Positions 51,585-61,275 of a stretch of DNA of 64,000 nucleotides are shown here, piece after piece. Under the pieces are notes generated by a model, which had not been told where the DNA came from, ran no database searches, and saw nothing but the letters and a program-made list of their open reading frames with translations. Origin of the DNA: Bacillus_BA songklensis (GTDB lineage: Bacteria > Bacillota > Bacilli > Bacillales > Bacillaceae_H); NCBI RefSeq assembly GCF_042649685.1, contig NZ_JBHRZT010000007.1:124001-188000 (forward strand), in the 5' to 3' direction. Made by a program: the position numbers and the translations under genes. The first letter of the stretch is position 1. Every line of letters begins with the position of its first letter.

Positions 51585-51798
51585 AGTCGCACCCCTTTTA
51601 TACATTCCATGCTCTATTCTATCAAATATCTCGAAAGAACGTTGCCCATCTTGCAAAAAAATGTTAACACTCCATTAAAAGTGACTTCATAGCAAAAAAT
51701 GGTAAATTTTACACTTTACCCAGTGAAAAAACTTTAAAAATGTACCATTATCTTGTATAATTAGGAAAAGATAGCTTCTACAGAAGGGAATCGAGTTT

Positions 51799-51972
51799 GT
51801 GTTCAAACATGATATCTTGCAGGAAATCGAAAAAAAAAGAGAAGAACTCATTCGAGTTGTTCAACTAAATGGGTTTAGTTCACATCAAACCATTCGTCAC
51901 AGCCAAGAACTAGATGCTCTTTTGAACTTATACAATGAACGATTTTTAGGCCAAAACACAGTCTCCTCATAA
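51799..51972 (+). CDS. ynzD: Spo0E-family aspartyl-phosphate phosphatase YnzD
   Basis: 57 residues from GTG 51799 behind AGAAGGG. Two short helices with the SQELDALLNLYNERF signature near 37-50 (Ser-x3-Asp). B. subtilis YnzD is also 57 residues and lies beside ccdA; it dephosphorylates Spo0A. Its stop codon lies within the terminator at 51953. Confidence 0.85.
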   Translation: MFKHDILQEIEKKREELIRVVQLNGFSSHQTIRHSQELDALLNLYNERFLGQNTVSS

Positions 51973-51996
51973 ATTGGGAGACTGTGTTTTTTTTGG
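51953..51996. terminator. Terminator shared by ynzD and the ABC exporter
   Basis: CACAGTCTCC and GGGAGACTGTG arms with a short loop and eight T on the plus strand; on the minus strand it overlaps the exporter gene end. Confidence 0.8.
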
Positions 51997-53775
51997 TTGG
52001 CAGGAATGGCTTTCCGCTAATCCGTTTTGAAGCAAATACATTTTGTAGTACAGTCCTTTCTTTTCCAGCAGCTGTTGATGGGTTCCCCTTTCTACCACTT
52101 CCCCTTTATGTAGCACTAATATCAAATGAGCATTTTGGATGGTAGATAATCGATGGGCGATAGCGATGGTCGTTCTACCTTCTTTCATTCGACTCAGGGC
52201 CGTTTGAATGGCTTCTTCTGTTTCCGTATCGATATGGGCGGTCGCCTCATCGAGCACTAAAATCTTAGGATTTCGGACGATGGTGCGGGCAAAGGCAATC
52301 AGCTGACGTTGACCGCTCGAGAAATTCGTTCCTCTCTCCGCTGCCTGATGCTCATATTTATCTGGAAGCGCTTCAATAAAACGATGTGCCTGCACAAATT
52401 GAACAGCTTCTTCGATCGCTTCTTCACCTATCGTATGATCGTGCAATACAATGTTATCTTTCACCGTCCCGGCAAATAGAAAAGGATCCTGCAGCACGAG
52501 CCCAATTTTTCTTCTTATTTCTTCATTTGTCAGGTCATAAAGGGAGTAGCCGTCTATCGTAATTTCTCCCGCTTTAATCGGATAAAAGCGAAGCAATAAA
52601 TTAATGATGGAACTTTTCCCGCTTCCTGTATGTCCGACTAAAGCAACCGTTTCCCCTTCTTTCACCTTAAACGAAATGTTCTTCAAAATATCCCGCTTGC
52701 CATCATAAGAAAAAGTAACATTTTTGAATTCAATGATTCCTTTCCTGATAGTTGGTGTCGAAGCAGAGGATGATTCCATTGACTGTTCTTCCTCATTAAG
52801 CAAGGTAAAAACACGAGAAGCAGATACAATGGCCTGCTGATAAATAGATAGGCGCATCATCATTTGATTGACAGGCTCAAAGAATCGTTCCAGATAATTA
52901 ACGAATGCATAAAGGACACCGACTTCAATCGGGCTTGTTTGAGAGGCAATACCAAAAAAGCTGAGCACAAGCAGTAAGGTTAACACATAAATCAAATCAA
53001 CCGCAGGGCGAAGCAACAATCCATCAAGCTTTATACTTTTTAATCCGGCTTGATAATGTTCTTCATTGACAGCGGCAAATTCACGGAGCAGGCGTCTCTC
53101 CTGGCGAAAAATCTGGATGATATTCATTCCCTGCAGTGATTCATTTAACTTTGTATTCAGCTGGCTAAGCTTCTCGCGCATTTGATAATAAAAAGTCGAA
53201 CTAAAACGGCGATATGTTTTCATTAATCCGTAAATGACAGGGAATAAAATGAAACAAAACAGAGCAAGTTTCACATTCAAGAAAAACATGGCAATAAAAA
53301 TTCCGATTAAAAAGAATCCATTTTGAACAAACGCCGCGGCAACATCCACAAACATCTCTTTAATAGCTTCCGTATCATTTGTAACCGTTGAAACGATACT
53401 GCCAACAGGGGTTTGATCAAAGTACCTCATAGGAAGCCTCTGTACTTTTGAAAAAACATCGACACGAATATTCTGGATAATACGAAACGCGATTTCATTG
53501 AATTTTACTAATTGAAAATATTGGACCATCACCTTTGCAAGGTGCAGGAGTATATAAGCCGCGCCTAAGAGAACAAGCGATCTGGTTTCCAGTTGGCGCG
53601 GCACTAAATAATCATCAATAAAAACTTTAACCAAAATAGGACTAATAATATCCGCTGCTGTTGCCGACAGCAGCAGCAAAAATGCAAGGGTGAATGATCG
53701 CCGGTAAGTTTTTGCATATACGAGCAACCGCCTTAGGACGTCCCGCTGCTCTTTTTTTGATATGGTATCCTTCAT
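51967..53775 (-). CDS. Heterodimeric ABC exporter subunit, canonical site (BmrD/YheH-like)
   Basis: 602 residues: six-helix membrane domain to about 320, then the ATPase with VGHTGSGKSSIINLLLRFY near 373, a deviant signature NFSSGQRQLIAFAR near 475 and Walker B ILVLDEATAHID with the catalytic Glu retained. It is encoded four bases after its partner, which has the opposite pattern. Such pairs (BmrCD, LmrCD) export drugs or lipids. A loop of about 15 residues near 335 is family-typical. Confidence 0.92.
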   Translation of the reverse strand: MKDTISKKEQRDVLRRLLVYAKTYRRSFTLAFLLLLSATAADIISPILVKVFIDDYLVPRQLETRSLVLLGAAYILLHLAKVMVQYFQLVKFNEIAFRIIQNIRVDVFSKVQRLPMRYFDQTPVGSIVSTVTNDTEAIKEMFVDVAAAFVQNGFFLIGIFIAMFFLNVKLALFCFILFPVIYGLMKTYRRFSSTFYYQMREKLSQLNTKLNESLQGMNIIQIFRQERRLLREFAAVNEEHYQAGLKSIKLDGLLLRPAVDLIYVLTLLLVLSFFGIASQTSPIEVGVLYAFVNYLERFFEPVNQMMMRLSIYQQAIVSASRVFTLLNEEEQSMESSSASTPTIRKGIIEFKNVTFSYDGKRDILKNISFKVKEGETVALVGHTGSGKSSIINLLLRFYPIKAGEITIDGYSLYDLTNEEIRRKIGLVLQDPFLFAGTVKDNIVLHDHTIGEEAIEEAVQFVQAHRFIEALPDKYEHQAAERGTNFSSGQRQLIAFARTIVRNPKILVLDEATAHIDTETEEAIQTALSRMKEGRTTIAIAHRLSTIQNAHLILVLHKGEVVERGTHQQLLEKKGLYYKMYLLQNGLAESHSCQPKKTQSPNL

Positions 53776-53778
53776 CTT

Positions 53779-55524
53779 CTACCCTCCAAGTTCTACTTGG
53801 TTTTCAAGTTGTTGACGAATATACATGTCCTGATACCAGCCTTCAAGTTCCAATAGCTGTTCATGTGTGCCAGATTGAATGATCTCTCCTTCATCCAGCA
53901 CAAGAAGTAAATCGGCATGTTGAATCGCACTTAAACGATGGGAAGTGATAATTGTTGTTTTTCCCCTTCGGTTATTTTTCAATGATTGCACAATGGCCTC
54001 TTCTGTCCGGGCATCTACTGCCGATAAAGCATCATCCAAGATAAGAAACTCAGGGTTCAGTAAAATAGCCCGGGCAATAGAAATTCTCTGTCTTTGCCCT
54101 CCTGAAAGCGATACCCCTTTCTCTCCGACCATCGTTTCATATTGATGCGGGAACTCCATAATCTCTTGGTGAACATAGGCCATCTCAGCCGCTTTCTGGA
54201 TTTCAGCGTACGAAGCATCAGGGCGGGCAAAGGAGATATTGTCGGCTATGGTTGCCGAAAATAGAAAATGATCCTGTGGTACATAGCCGATTGAAGAGCG
54301 AAGGGCCTTTAGTGAGTACTCTTGAATGAGATGTTCATCGAAACGAATGGCCCCTTTATACCCTTCAAACTCTCGAAGTAGTAGTTTTAACAGCGTTGTT
54401 TTGCCAGCCCCTGTTTTTCCGATGATTCCTAATGTTTGCCCCTTCTCCAAATAAAAGTGAATATTCTTGAGGGCTGTCTGATGGGTATGATAGGAAAATG
54501 ATTGAATGGCCACCTCCAAGTCTCCTTTTGGAGGAGTTGTAATAGCTTGTTCCACTTCCTTGATCTCCGGATTTTCTGCTAATAAAGAAGAAACACGATC
54601 ATAAGAGGCTCTTCCGCGCTCCACAATATTAAATAACCAGCCGAAAGCAAGCATCGGCCAAATCAATAGTCCCAGGTAGGTGGTAAAAGAGATTAAATCC
54701 CCGAGTGTTATTTCGTTTTGAAGGACCATCTTTGAGCCGAACGTAAGAGCAAGAAAAAAAGAAAAACCTACAATCAATGAAATAGTAGGATTAAATAAGG
54801 AATCCACTTTTGCTACTGCTATATTTTTCATGACGATATCTTTTGATTGGGCTTTAAAATCCTTTATTTCATCCTTTTCTTCTCCAAACGTTTTCACAAC
54901 CTTTATTCCACTTATACTCTCTTGCACTTTATCGTTTAACGAAGAAAAAGCTTCTTGAGCTTTATGAAATCGTTTATGCAACAGTGTTCCATAATAGCAG
55001 GTTGACAGAGCCATCAGCGGCATAGGAATCAGGCTGATAAGGGTTAGTTTCCAACTAATAGCTGCAGCCATTGTCAACAATACGAAACCGCCTGTAACAA
55101 GGGAGTCGACAAATGTTAATACACCGGATCCCGCTGTTTGCTGAACTGCCTGTACATCATTGGTTGCATGGGCCATTAAGTCTCCTACTCGCTTTCGCTG
55201 ATAAAAGGAAGAAGACATATTAGTAAAGTGTTCAAATAATTCATTTCGCAGTTTTCTTGCAAGACGAACGGAAGCGCCGAACATCATGATGCGCCATATA
55301 TAGCGGGCTATGTATGTGATAAGGCCCGACAAGCCCAAAATAATCACGGCCTTCCAAAGTTTTGAACCCGAAATGGTTCCATTCCTTATTTCGTCTACCA
55401 CATAGCCAACCACTTTTGGAGGAATGAGCTCTAATAATGCGACAACTAGCAGAAAAAAAACACCAGTTATATAAGCTTTCTTTTCCAATTTGAAAAACCA
55501 CCATAAATCTTTAAAGATGCTCAT
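53779..55524 (-). CDS. Heterodimeric ABC exporter subunit, degenerate site (BmrC/YheI-like)
   Basis: 581 residues: six-helix membrane domain, then the ATPase with IIGKTGAGKTTLLKLLLREF near 365, a full signature VSLSGGQRQRISIARA near 470 and Walker B FLILDDALSAVD, where Asp replaces the catalytic Glu. This is the degenerate-site partner of the following gene. The operon starts here; no attenuator leader was recognised upstream. Confidence 0.92.
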   Translation of the reverse strand: MSIFKDLWWFFKLEKKAYITGVFFLLVVALLELIPPKVVGYVVDEIRNGTISGSKLWKAVIILGLSGLITYIARYIWRIMMFGASVRLARKLRNELFEHFTNMSSSFYQRKRVGDLMAHATNDVQAVQQTAGSGVLTFVDSLVTGGFVLLTMAAAISWKLTLISLIPMPLMALSTCYYGTLLHKRFHKAQEAFSSLNDKVQESISGIKVVKTFGEEKDEIKDFKAQSKDIVMKNIAVAKVDSLFNPTISLIVGFSFFLALTFGSKMVLQNEITLGDLISFTTYLGLLIWPMLAFGWLFNIVERGRASYDRVSSLLAENPEIKEVEQAITTPPKGDLEVAIQSFSYHTHQTALKNIHFYLEKGQTLGIIGKTGAGKTTLLKLLLREFEGYKGAIRFDEHLIQEYSLKALRSSIGYVPQDHFLFSATIADNISFARPDASYAEIQKAAEMAYVHQEIMEFPHQYETMVGEKGVSLSGGQRQRISIARAILLNPEFLILDDALSAVDARTEEAIVQSLKNNRRGKTTIITSHRLSAIQHADLLLVLDEGEIIQSGTHEQLLELEGWYQDMYIRQQLENQVELGG

Positions 55525-55835
55525 ATCATCTGTTCACCTCCAATCGGAAAGAATAAGATTTATCAAGCAAATAAAGCCGGTCACTAAACTTTAACGAATT
55601 TTCTGATTTTTAAACTTGATTAGTATTCCTATAAAACGAAATACCATTCCATATAATATATGTCTACCTCTCTCCTCTTAGCATCTCTTAAGCGGGCAGT
55701 TACTGTCTGTTAAAGAGATAGAAAAGTTGGCTCTAAAGCTCCTAATCCATTCCGGGAATGACTTTCATAGAATGGATCGTAACGACAACCAAAATAAAAG
55801 ACACTCTATCTTCACTTAGAGTGCCGCGACTATTG

Positions 55836-55912
55836 TCATTTAATTTGTTTGTTCATCGCTTGTATCATTTGGTTAATTTTCTTTTGGGATGGCTTCATGC
55901 CCATTTGCATCA
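55836..55912 (-). repeat. Duplicate of the yneF 3' end (candidate attachment site)
   Basis: 77 bases that match 61782-61858 with a single mismatch and encode the last 25 or so residues of YneF with the stop codon. The match ends abruptly on both sides. It lies in the same orientation as yneF, so the two copies form direct repeats around a 5.9-kb segment containing a truncated recombinase. Confidence 0.85.
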
Positions 55913-56452
55913 AAACCTTGATATATCAACGTTTCTATCCACTTTTTAACCACTTTTTCAGCTTATGAAAAATATACCATCAATCGTTCAAAATGTCCGC
56001 AATCTGAGGAATTATTTCTAAAATGTGGGGACAGAACAGCTACCCCTATCCTGCATATCTAGCCATACACTCATGCCCCTCCACATTTACTCTATACGTG
56101 CGGACAACACACGTTAAAAGCCGTCTATTGACAGTCTTCGAGCCTTTTCAGTATTTTCTCCGCCCTCTCATTCAAGTAGGATACCTTTGAAGCCCAATTT
56201 CAGAACCTGCCTGTCTGATACTTCACCCTTATAAAGAAACTCATGATTCTTTTATATTTAGGCTGTTAAAGGGGTTTGTTGATTTCCTTCTTAAACGGGG
56301 TTAGTTTAAAAAGAAATGCCGTTAAAATTAACAAAAAGAGTGGAATGGTGGAATTAATATATGAAAATTCCCTTCAGTCGGATTGTTCTCGTTAAATTCG
56401 TTCATGAATAACTTCCTTTGTGGAAAACTATTCCTAGAAGGAGGTGAATAAA

Positions 56453-56566
56453 TTGAAGTTATTTCAAAATTTTTGTATTGGTTTCATAAGTAATCTGATT
56501 GCTGGACTTTTCATGAATCTCTTTCTAAAGAGTCGTAAACAAAAAGCTTGTATTTGTTCATGTTGA
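56453..56566 (+). CDS. Small hydrophobic peptide, toxin-like
   Basis: 37 residues from TTG behind a near-ideal AGAAGGAGGTG: MKLFQNFCIGFISNLIAG, then FMNLFLKSRKQKACICSC. One membrane span with a basic, Cys-rich tail. A hairpin terminator follows within 15 bases. Size, span and compact gene fit type I toxins or small membrane regulators, but no antisense RNA is demonstrated. Confidence 0.5.
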   Translation: MKLFQNFCIGFISNLIAGLFMNLFLKSRKQKACICSC

Positions 56567-56577
56567 AGTTAATGTCA

Positions 56578-56614
56578 TTAGCCTGAATCGCTATTGGTTC
56601 GGGCTTTCTCGTTT
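56578..56614 (+). terminator. Terminator of the small peptide gene
   Basis: AGCCTGAA and TTCGGGCT arms (one G-U pair), ten-base loop, then TTCTCGTTT. Confidence 0.65.
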
Positions 56615-56849
56615 CTAATAAAATATCGGATGGATGGAATTAATCCTTCAAAAGAAGACAGAGAAGATAGCGAATATTTTATGGGAGATATTGTCTAACA
56701 AGTGATATGGTACTTATTATAGTTATTTTTTAAAGAAGGAATTAGAAAAAATCAATTCCTTTTGTTCGTCAACCTTGACACCCGATTGGTAAGAATCCTG
56801 CTACATTTATAAGGGCTGCTCCACCAAAGCATGGGGTATCCCCTGATAA

Positions 56850-57017
56850 GCATGGTATGAATCCAATGTTTCCGTTAACGGATTGCTTTCGAATTTCGGA
56901 GAAGCCATCCATATCGCCAAAGTGAACGGGCGCTATGTGACGATTATCGAATCGGATTCGATTCTTTTTGAAAAAGGATTTTCTCCGATTGAGTTTTTGA
57001 ACCCTATTTTTCAGTGA
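56850..57017 (+). pseudogene. 3' fragment of an unidentified gene
   Basis: In one frame about 55 codons read like real protein (GLLSNFGEAIHIAKVNGRYV, then LFEKGFSPIEFLNPIFQ and stop), but there is no start and a stop closes the frame upstream. The parent family is not recognised. Confidence 0.35.
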
Positions 57018-57118
57018 AACTCCACTTTTAAGGAATTGCTATACCCATTAGTTAAATAAGACAAAGGAATTTCATTTACACAACTAAATTTTCTCTCTTT
57101 AAAATCTCTCTTTTTTTC

Positions 57119-57303
57119 CTATTCACTATTTTTTACCACAGCTGTTGAAGAAACAAGCTTGAGGTACTTAACTACAACATATCCCACCTTATTATTGTAA
57201 CGGATTTCTGCCCAGCCACCTGGCTTCGTGGCATGTATGTAAGTTACATTCCCGCTTTTTTCAATGAATATCCTCCGTTTCTGACGTTTAAATCGACTCT
57301 GAA
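57119..57303 (-). pseudogene. Frameshifted relic of an SH3b-domain protein
   Basis: One frame reads VDLNVRNGGYSLKKAG and then stops. The next frame takes over with NVTYIHATKPGGWAEIRYNN and KVGYVVVKYLKL. Together they make most of a bacterial SH3 domain, as in secreted cell-wall hydrolases, with a shift near 57262. The catalytic domain is absent. Confidence 0.6.
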
Positions 57304-57365
57304 TAGTAAAATCTTAGTGTCTTAAAATATCTGTATAGAGATTAAAGCACAAAGTAAAAAGCACC

Positions 57366-57402
57366 CATGCAACTGAGTGCTTCCTGCGTTTTTTTGATGG
57401 CG
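57366..57402 (+). terminator. Hairpin with T run
   Basis: AAGCAC and GTGCTT arms around a ten-base loop, followed after a few bases by GTTTTTTT on the plus strand. Confidence 0.5.
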
Positions 57403-57558
57403 GTTAAGAACTCTTATTTAAGCCGAGTTTCTCCCTATCTTATTTATATTTTTGAAGTTAGAAAACAAATTGACTACTGGAACAGCATCCACAAAAAAAT
57501 GCTCTAAATGAGCATCTAGGTTATTATTAGCTTCTATTCTATTTTAATATTGCTCTTA

Positions 57559-59667
57559 TTAAACTAACACACTTGTTCGTGAAATAGAATCATAAAAAAT
57601 GGAGTTGCGGCTTATTTCCCCTTTGATTAACATTTGCTCAAATTCTTCAATTGGACAAGGCTTTGAAAATAGGAAGCCCTGTATGTGATGACAGTTTTGT
57701 TTACGTAAGAATCGCAATTCCTCTTCTGTCTCAACACCTTCTGCAATGACATCCATTTTGAGATGTTTTGCCATCGTAATCATGGCAGTTGTAATACCCG
57801 CATTTTCAGATTCGCTTGAGATATTTCGAATAAAAGAACGATCAATTTTAATGCCATCCAGTTTAATTGATTTTAAGTAAGCAAACGAAGAATAACCTGT
57901 ACCAAAATCATCCATATAAATTTTGATACCTAAATCTTTTAATTCTTTGATTGTTTGTATGACATCATCTTCAATTTTCATTAAAGAGTTTTCCGTAATC
58001 TCAAATTCAAGAAAATTTCCATCTACTCGATATTCGTCTAATAGTTGGCGGACATTTTTCGTGAAGTCTTTTTGCAAAAATCTCTGAGCACTAATGTTTA
58101 TACTTACTGGAATAAGCGGAATTCCTGCTTCCCGCCACGCCACCAATTGCTCGCAAACTCTTTTTTTCATCCATTGGCCGATAGGAATGATCAGCCCTGT
58201 TTCTTCTGCCAGGGGAATAAATTCTGAAGGAGGAACCAATCCAAGCTTAGGGTGGTTCCACCGGATCAGTGCCTCGGCACTTATTATTTTTCCAGTTTTC
58301 GCATCCACTCGTGGTTGTAAATAAACCATAAATTCATTGCCATTTAATGCTTTTCGTAAATCTCTTTCTAAGAAAAAGGATTGGTAACTCCTTACATCGA
58401 TAGAAGTGGAATAAATTTGATAGGTATTACGCCCTTGATCTTTTGCCCTGTACAGAGCAATATCTGCGTTTTTCATTAATTCTATTACATTTTCTCCACC
58501 TGTTGGAAAAACACTGATCCCAATGCTGGCTGTGACAATAAGTTCGAAATCCTCAATATAAAAAGGATCTCTTAGACGGTTAAGAAGAATCTTAGCCATT
58601 TGAACAGGTTCTTCGGGATGTTCGATTACAGGACAAAGAACCATAAATTCATCTCCGCCCATTCGAGCAACAGAACGATTTCCCTTAATAATCTCCTTCA
58701 AACGAAATGAAACTTGTTCCAGTAGTCGATCTCCTATGAAATGTCCTAGCGTGTCATTAATATGTTTAAAGCGATCCAAATCTATAAACATAACCGCCAG
58801 CTTTTGTTTATTTTGTTCTGCGAAAGTTAATGATTCATGAAGCTTTTCTTCAAACCACCTTCGATTAGGAAGCTTGGTTAATTCGTCATGATAAGCCAAA
58901 TAAGCATTTAATTCCTGCAATTTTTTTTGCTCGGTAATATCTTTGCCAATGGAATAAACCGCGTTTATCTCATTGTCGACAATAATTGGAAAATAGGTCA
59001 AGTTTAGGTGAATCTTTTGACCATTCCCGTTGATCAAGACTGTATCAAAGCTCTGAGGTTCACCTTTTAGGGCTTTTTCAAAACAGTGACGACGAATATC
59101 ACGATACTCTTCCAACATGATATCTGTAGTCGATGTTTTTTGCAGACTTTCAAAAGAATATCCCAGTAGCTCCTTTGCCTTTGGATTCATATTGATGATA
59201 TTTCCTTTATGATCAAAGGATATAACCGCACTTTGACTATGTTCAAACAGAGATTGATAAAGCAGCTGGTTTTCTAAGAGTCTTCTTTGAATGGATTTTA
59301 GTTCCGTTACATCATGTACGGATCCAACGATTTCCACCACCTCATTGCCTTGTTCAATAGGTGACAAATCGATGAATAAAAGCCTGCCGCTAAGTTCTAT
59401 TTCATAATTTACTCTATTTCCGTTAAATGCCTTTTCATATTGGGTATGTTTAATAGCTGCAATTTCAGGTGAAAAAACATCATTAGGTGCTTTATTAAAT
59501 AGAATTTCTGTATTTATGCCTAATTGATTAAGAAGCTTCCCTTCTGACATGGTATAAATAAAGTTTCCATTCTCATCCTTTCTCACTTTAAATACACCAT
59601 TTTGCAGGTTTTTAACGGTATGATTAAAGTCATCTTTCAGTTTTTGAATCTGATTATTCTCTGTCAT
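57559..59667 (-). CDS. PAS-GGDEF-EAL cyclic-di-GMP enzyme (downstream part of a split gene)
   Basis: 702 residues: PAS domains at about 25-125 and 135-250, a diguanylate cyclase domain with RMGGDEFMVLCP near 335, and a phosphodiesterase domain with SAEALIRWNHP near 465, DDFGTGYSS near 590 and EGVET near 645. Both catalytic motifs are intact. The first codon overlaps the stop of the PAS gene as ATGA; reading across the junction shows that the two were one gene (see 59664). Makes or degrades cyclic-di-GMP in response to PAS signals. Confidence 0.9.
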   Translation of the reverse strand: MTENNQIQKLKDDFNHTVKNLQNGVFKVRKDENGNFIYTMSEGKLLNQLGINTEILFNKAPNDVFSPEIAAIKHTQYEKAFNGNRVNYEIELSGRLLFIDLSPIEQGNEVVEIVGSVHDVTELKSIQRRLLENQLLYQSLFEHSQSAVISFDHKGNIINMNPKAKELLGYSFESLQKTSTTDIMLEEYRDIRRHCFEKALKGEPQSFDTVLINGNGQKIHLNLTYFPIIVDNEINAVYSIGKDITEQKKLQELNAYLAYHDELTKLPNRRWFEEKLHESLTFAEQNKQKLAVMFIDLDRFKHINDTLGHFIGDRLLEQVSFRLKEIIKGNRSVARMGGDEFMVLCPVIEHPEEPVQMAKILLNRLRDPFYIEDFELIVTASIGISVFPTGGENVIELMKNADIALYRAKDQGRNTYQIYSTSIDVRSYQSFFLERDLRKALNGNEFMVYLQPRVDAKTGKIISAEALIRWNHPKLGLVPPSEFIPLAEETGLIIPIGQWMKKRVCEQLVAWREAGIPLIPVSINISAQRFLQKDFTKNVRQLLDEYRVDGNFLEFEITENSLMKIEDDVIQTIKELKDLGIKIYMDDFGTGYSSFAYLKSIKLDGIKIDRSFIRNISSESENAGITTAMITMAKHLKMDVIAEGVETEEELRFLRKQNCHHIQGFLFSKPCPIEEFEQMLIKGEISRNSIFYDSISRTSVLV

Positions 59668-60032
59668 ATTTTTCCAATACCGATAAGCCCCTGAATCTTT
59701 TCATCTATTACAATAGGTGTTGCTGTTATATAAAGGTCTATAAATTTTCCACTTTTCGTTTTAAATGAAGTTTCAAACCTCTCAATGTTCCCCTTTTTTA
59801 CATTTTCAAAGTATTTGCTGATTCTCTCTATGTCATCCACTTTCAATAAAGTAACAAAAGACATTTGAACTAACTCTTCTCTTGAATATCCAGATAAATT
59901 CACGGCTGAATCATTAACGTATAGGAAATTGCCTTCTAAATTTAATACATAACTTGCATCAGGATTCGAATCGAAGAGTGATTTATACAATTCAAGTTGT
60001 GAATAGCTAATGTGGTGTATCTCTTTAAGCAA
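59664..60032 (-). CDS. PAS-domain fragment (upstream part of a split gene)
   Basis: About 122 residues from TTG 60032 behind GAGGCGGG: one PAS domain with SNPDASYVLNLEGNFLYVND near 20 and the PAC end PIVIDEKIQGLIGIGK. PAS-PAC repeats normally continue GIGKDMTE; here GIGK is followed by a stop, and DMTE appears in the next frame as the start of the following gene. One base is missing in or next to an A5 run. Read together they form one PAS-PAS-PAS-GGDEF-EAL protein of about 820 residues. Confidence 0.75.
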   Translation of the reverse strand: MLKEIHHISYSQLELYKSLFDSNPDASYVLNLEGNFLYVNDSAVNLSGYSREELVQMSFVTLLKVDDIERISKYFENVKKGNIERFETSFKTKSGKFIDLYITATPIVIDEKIQGLIGIGKI

Positions 60033-60147
60033 ATCGATCCCGCCTCTGTTAAAAATCTTCGTACTTAAAAATACCATGTTGGTAATTTATATTGGAATGG
60101 TAAATGTTGAACAAAATATAAGCATTACATTGATTGCTCATGGTGTA

Positions 60148-61254
60148 TCATACCGTGTAGCTTTCTAAATGTGGGTAATGGAAAATCCAGTTTCTTCCAG
60201 TTCGTTTTGCCATGTACAGTCCTTCGTCCGCTTGATGAATCAGCTGTCGAACAGAAATCATGTTCTTTTGGTTGACAGTAGCGGAACCGATGGAAACCGT
60301 TACTTTTAATTCCACATCCTCATTTATTAAAAATACGCTCTGTTCTACATTTTTACGTATTCTTTCTGCAATCGTTCTAGCAGAAGCGGAATCACAAGCC
60401 GGCATGATTACACTAAATTCTTCTCCTCCATTACGGGAGACTACATCCACAGAACGGCATGACTGCATAAGAATATGACCAATCTGTTGCAGTACTTTAT
60501 CCCCAGCAGGATGACCGTACATGTCATTTACCTGCTTGAAATGATCAATGTCTATATATAGTAGAGATAATTCTTCTTGATGTTCTTTTACCTTTAAGAA
60601 GGCAGAATCTATAGCATGATTAAATAATCGAACATTATTCAAACCAGTGAGGGAGTCTTTTTCAGCACCCTCTTTCAATCTTGCATAGTCGTCATCGCTA
60701 CGCCAAAGGTAGGATTTAAACAGATAAGTTCCATAAGTAGCACAAACAACAGCAAGGGCATATTGGGCGAATACGATCAATGCTTTTCTAAAATCGGGTA
60801 TAACGAAGTCAATTGTAATACCGAGAATGGCGACGAATGAGACAGCCATAAAAATCCACTTTTTCTCTATTTTCATGCTTGAATGAGAAATGAAGGAAAA
60901 GGCTATTGCAGATACAGTAAGAACAACGATGTTAACTAGGGCAGAGTGGGAGATTGGATACAATGCTAATCCACAAATAATAATGATGCTTGTCGCCACA
61001 AGAGTGGAAACCCATCCACCAAGATAAGCCGCTATCATCATAGGAATACTTCTAAGATCAATAAGCACACCGCCTTCTAAGGGAATGCCAAATTGCATGA
61101 GAAGTACACCGAATCCCCCTTGTAAAACTCCAACAAGGTTTCTCCTTTTAGTGGGGGACATGGATGAAACTTTGGTTCTATAAAGATATTGATGTATCAG
61201 AAAAATCCCTGTACATAATATAGAAAAATTTATAAAAAAGTCTTTTAAAACCAT
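60148..61254 (-). CDS. Diguanylate cyclase with 5TM sensor domain
   Basis: About 368 residues: a 5TM-LYT membrane sensor (LIDLRSIPMMIAAYLGGW near 70) followed by a GGDEF domain with SRNGGEEFSVIMPACDSASA near 275, an active GGEEF signature, and SLTGLNNVRLFNHAID at its start. ATG 61254 is used; TTG at 61263 has a better spaced AAAGGA. It makes cyclic-di-GMP. Same sensor type as the kinase at 19486. Confidence 0.88.
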   Translation of the reverse strand: MVLKDFFINFSILCTGIFLIHQYLYRTKVSSMSPTKRRNLVGVLQGGFGVLLMQFGIPLEGGVLIDLRSIPMMIAAYLGGWVSTLVATSIIIICGLALYPISHSALVNIVVLTVSAIAFSFISHSSMKIEKKWIFMAVSFVAILGITIDFVIPDFRKALIVFAQYALAVVCATYGTYLFKSYLWRSDDDYARLKEGAEKDSLTGLNNVRLFNHAIDSAFLKVKEHQEELSLLYIDIDHFKQVNDMYGHPAGDKVLQQIGHILMQSCRSVDVVSRNGGEEFSVIMPACDSASARTIAERIRKNVEQSVFLINEDVELKVTVSIGSATVNQKNMISVRQLIHQADEGLYMAKRTGRNWIFHYPHLESYTV

Positions 61255-61275
61255 TATCCTCAACAAAATCCTTTC

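Larger units (their letters stand above)
55525..57558. other. Two kilobases of decayed sequence
   Basis: No full-length gene. It holds the exporter promoter, the yneF 3' duplicate (55836), a 37-codon toxin-like gene with terminator (56453), an unidentified gene tail (56850), an SH3b relic (57119) and a hairpin (57366). A minus-strand piece near 56100-56240 reads helical but has several stops. The mix of relics is typical of an eroding mobile element. Confidence 0.6.
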
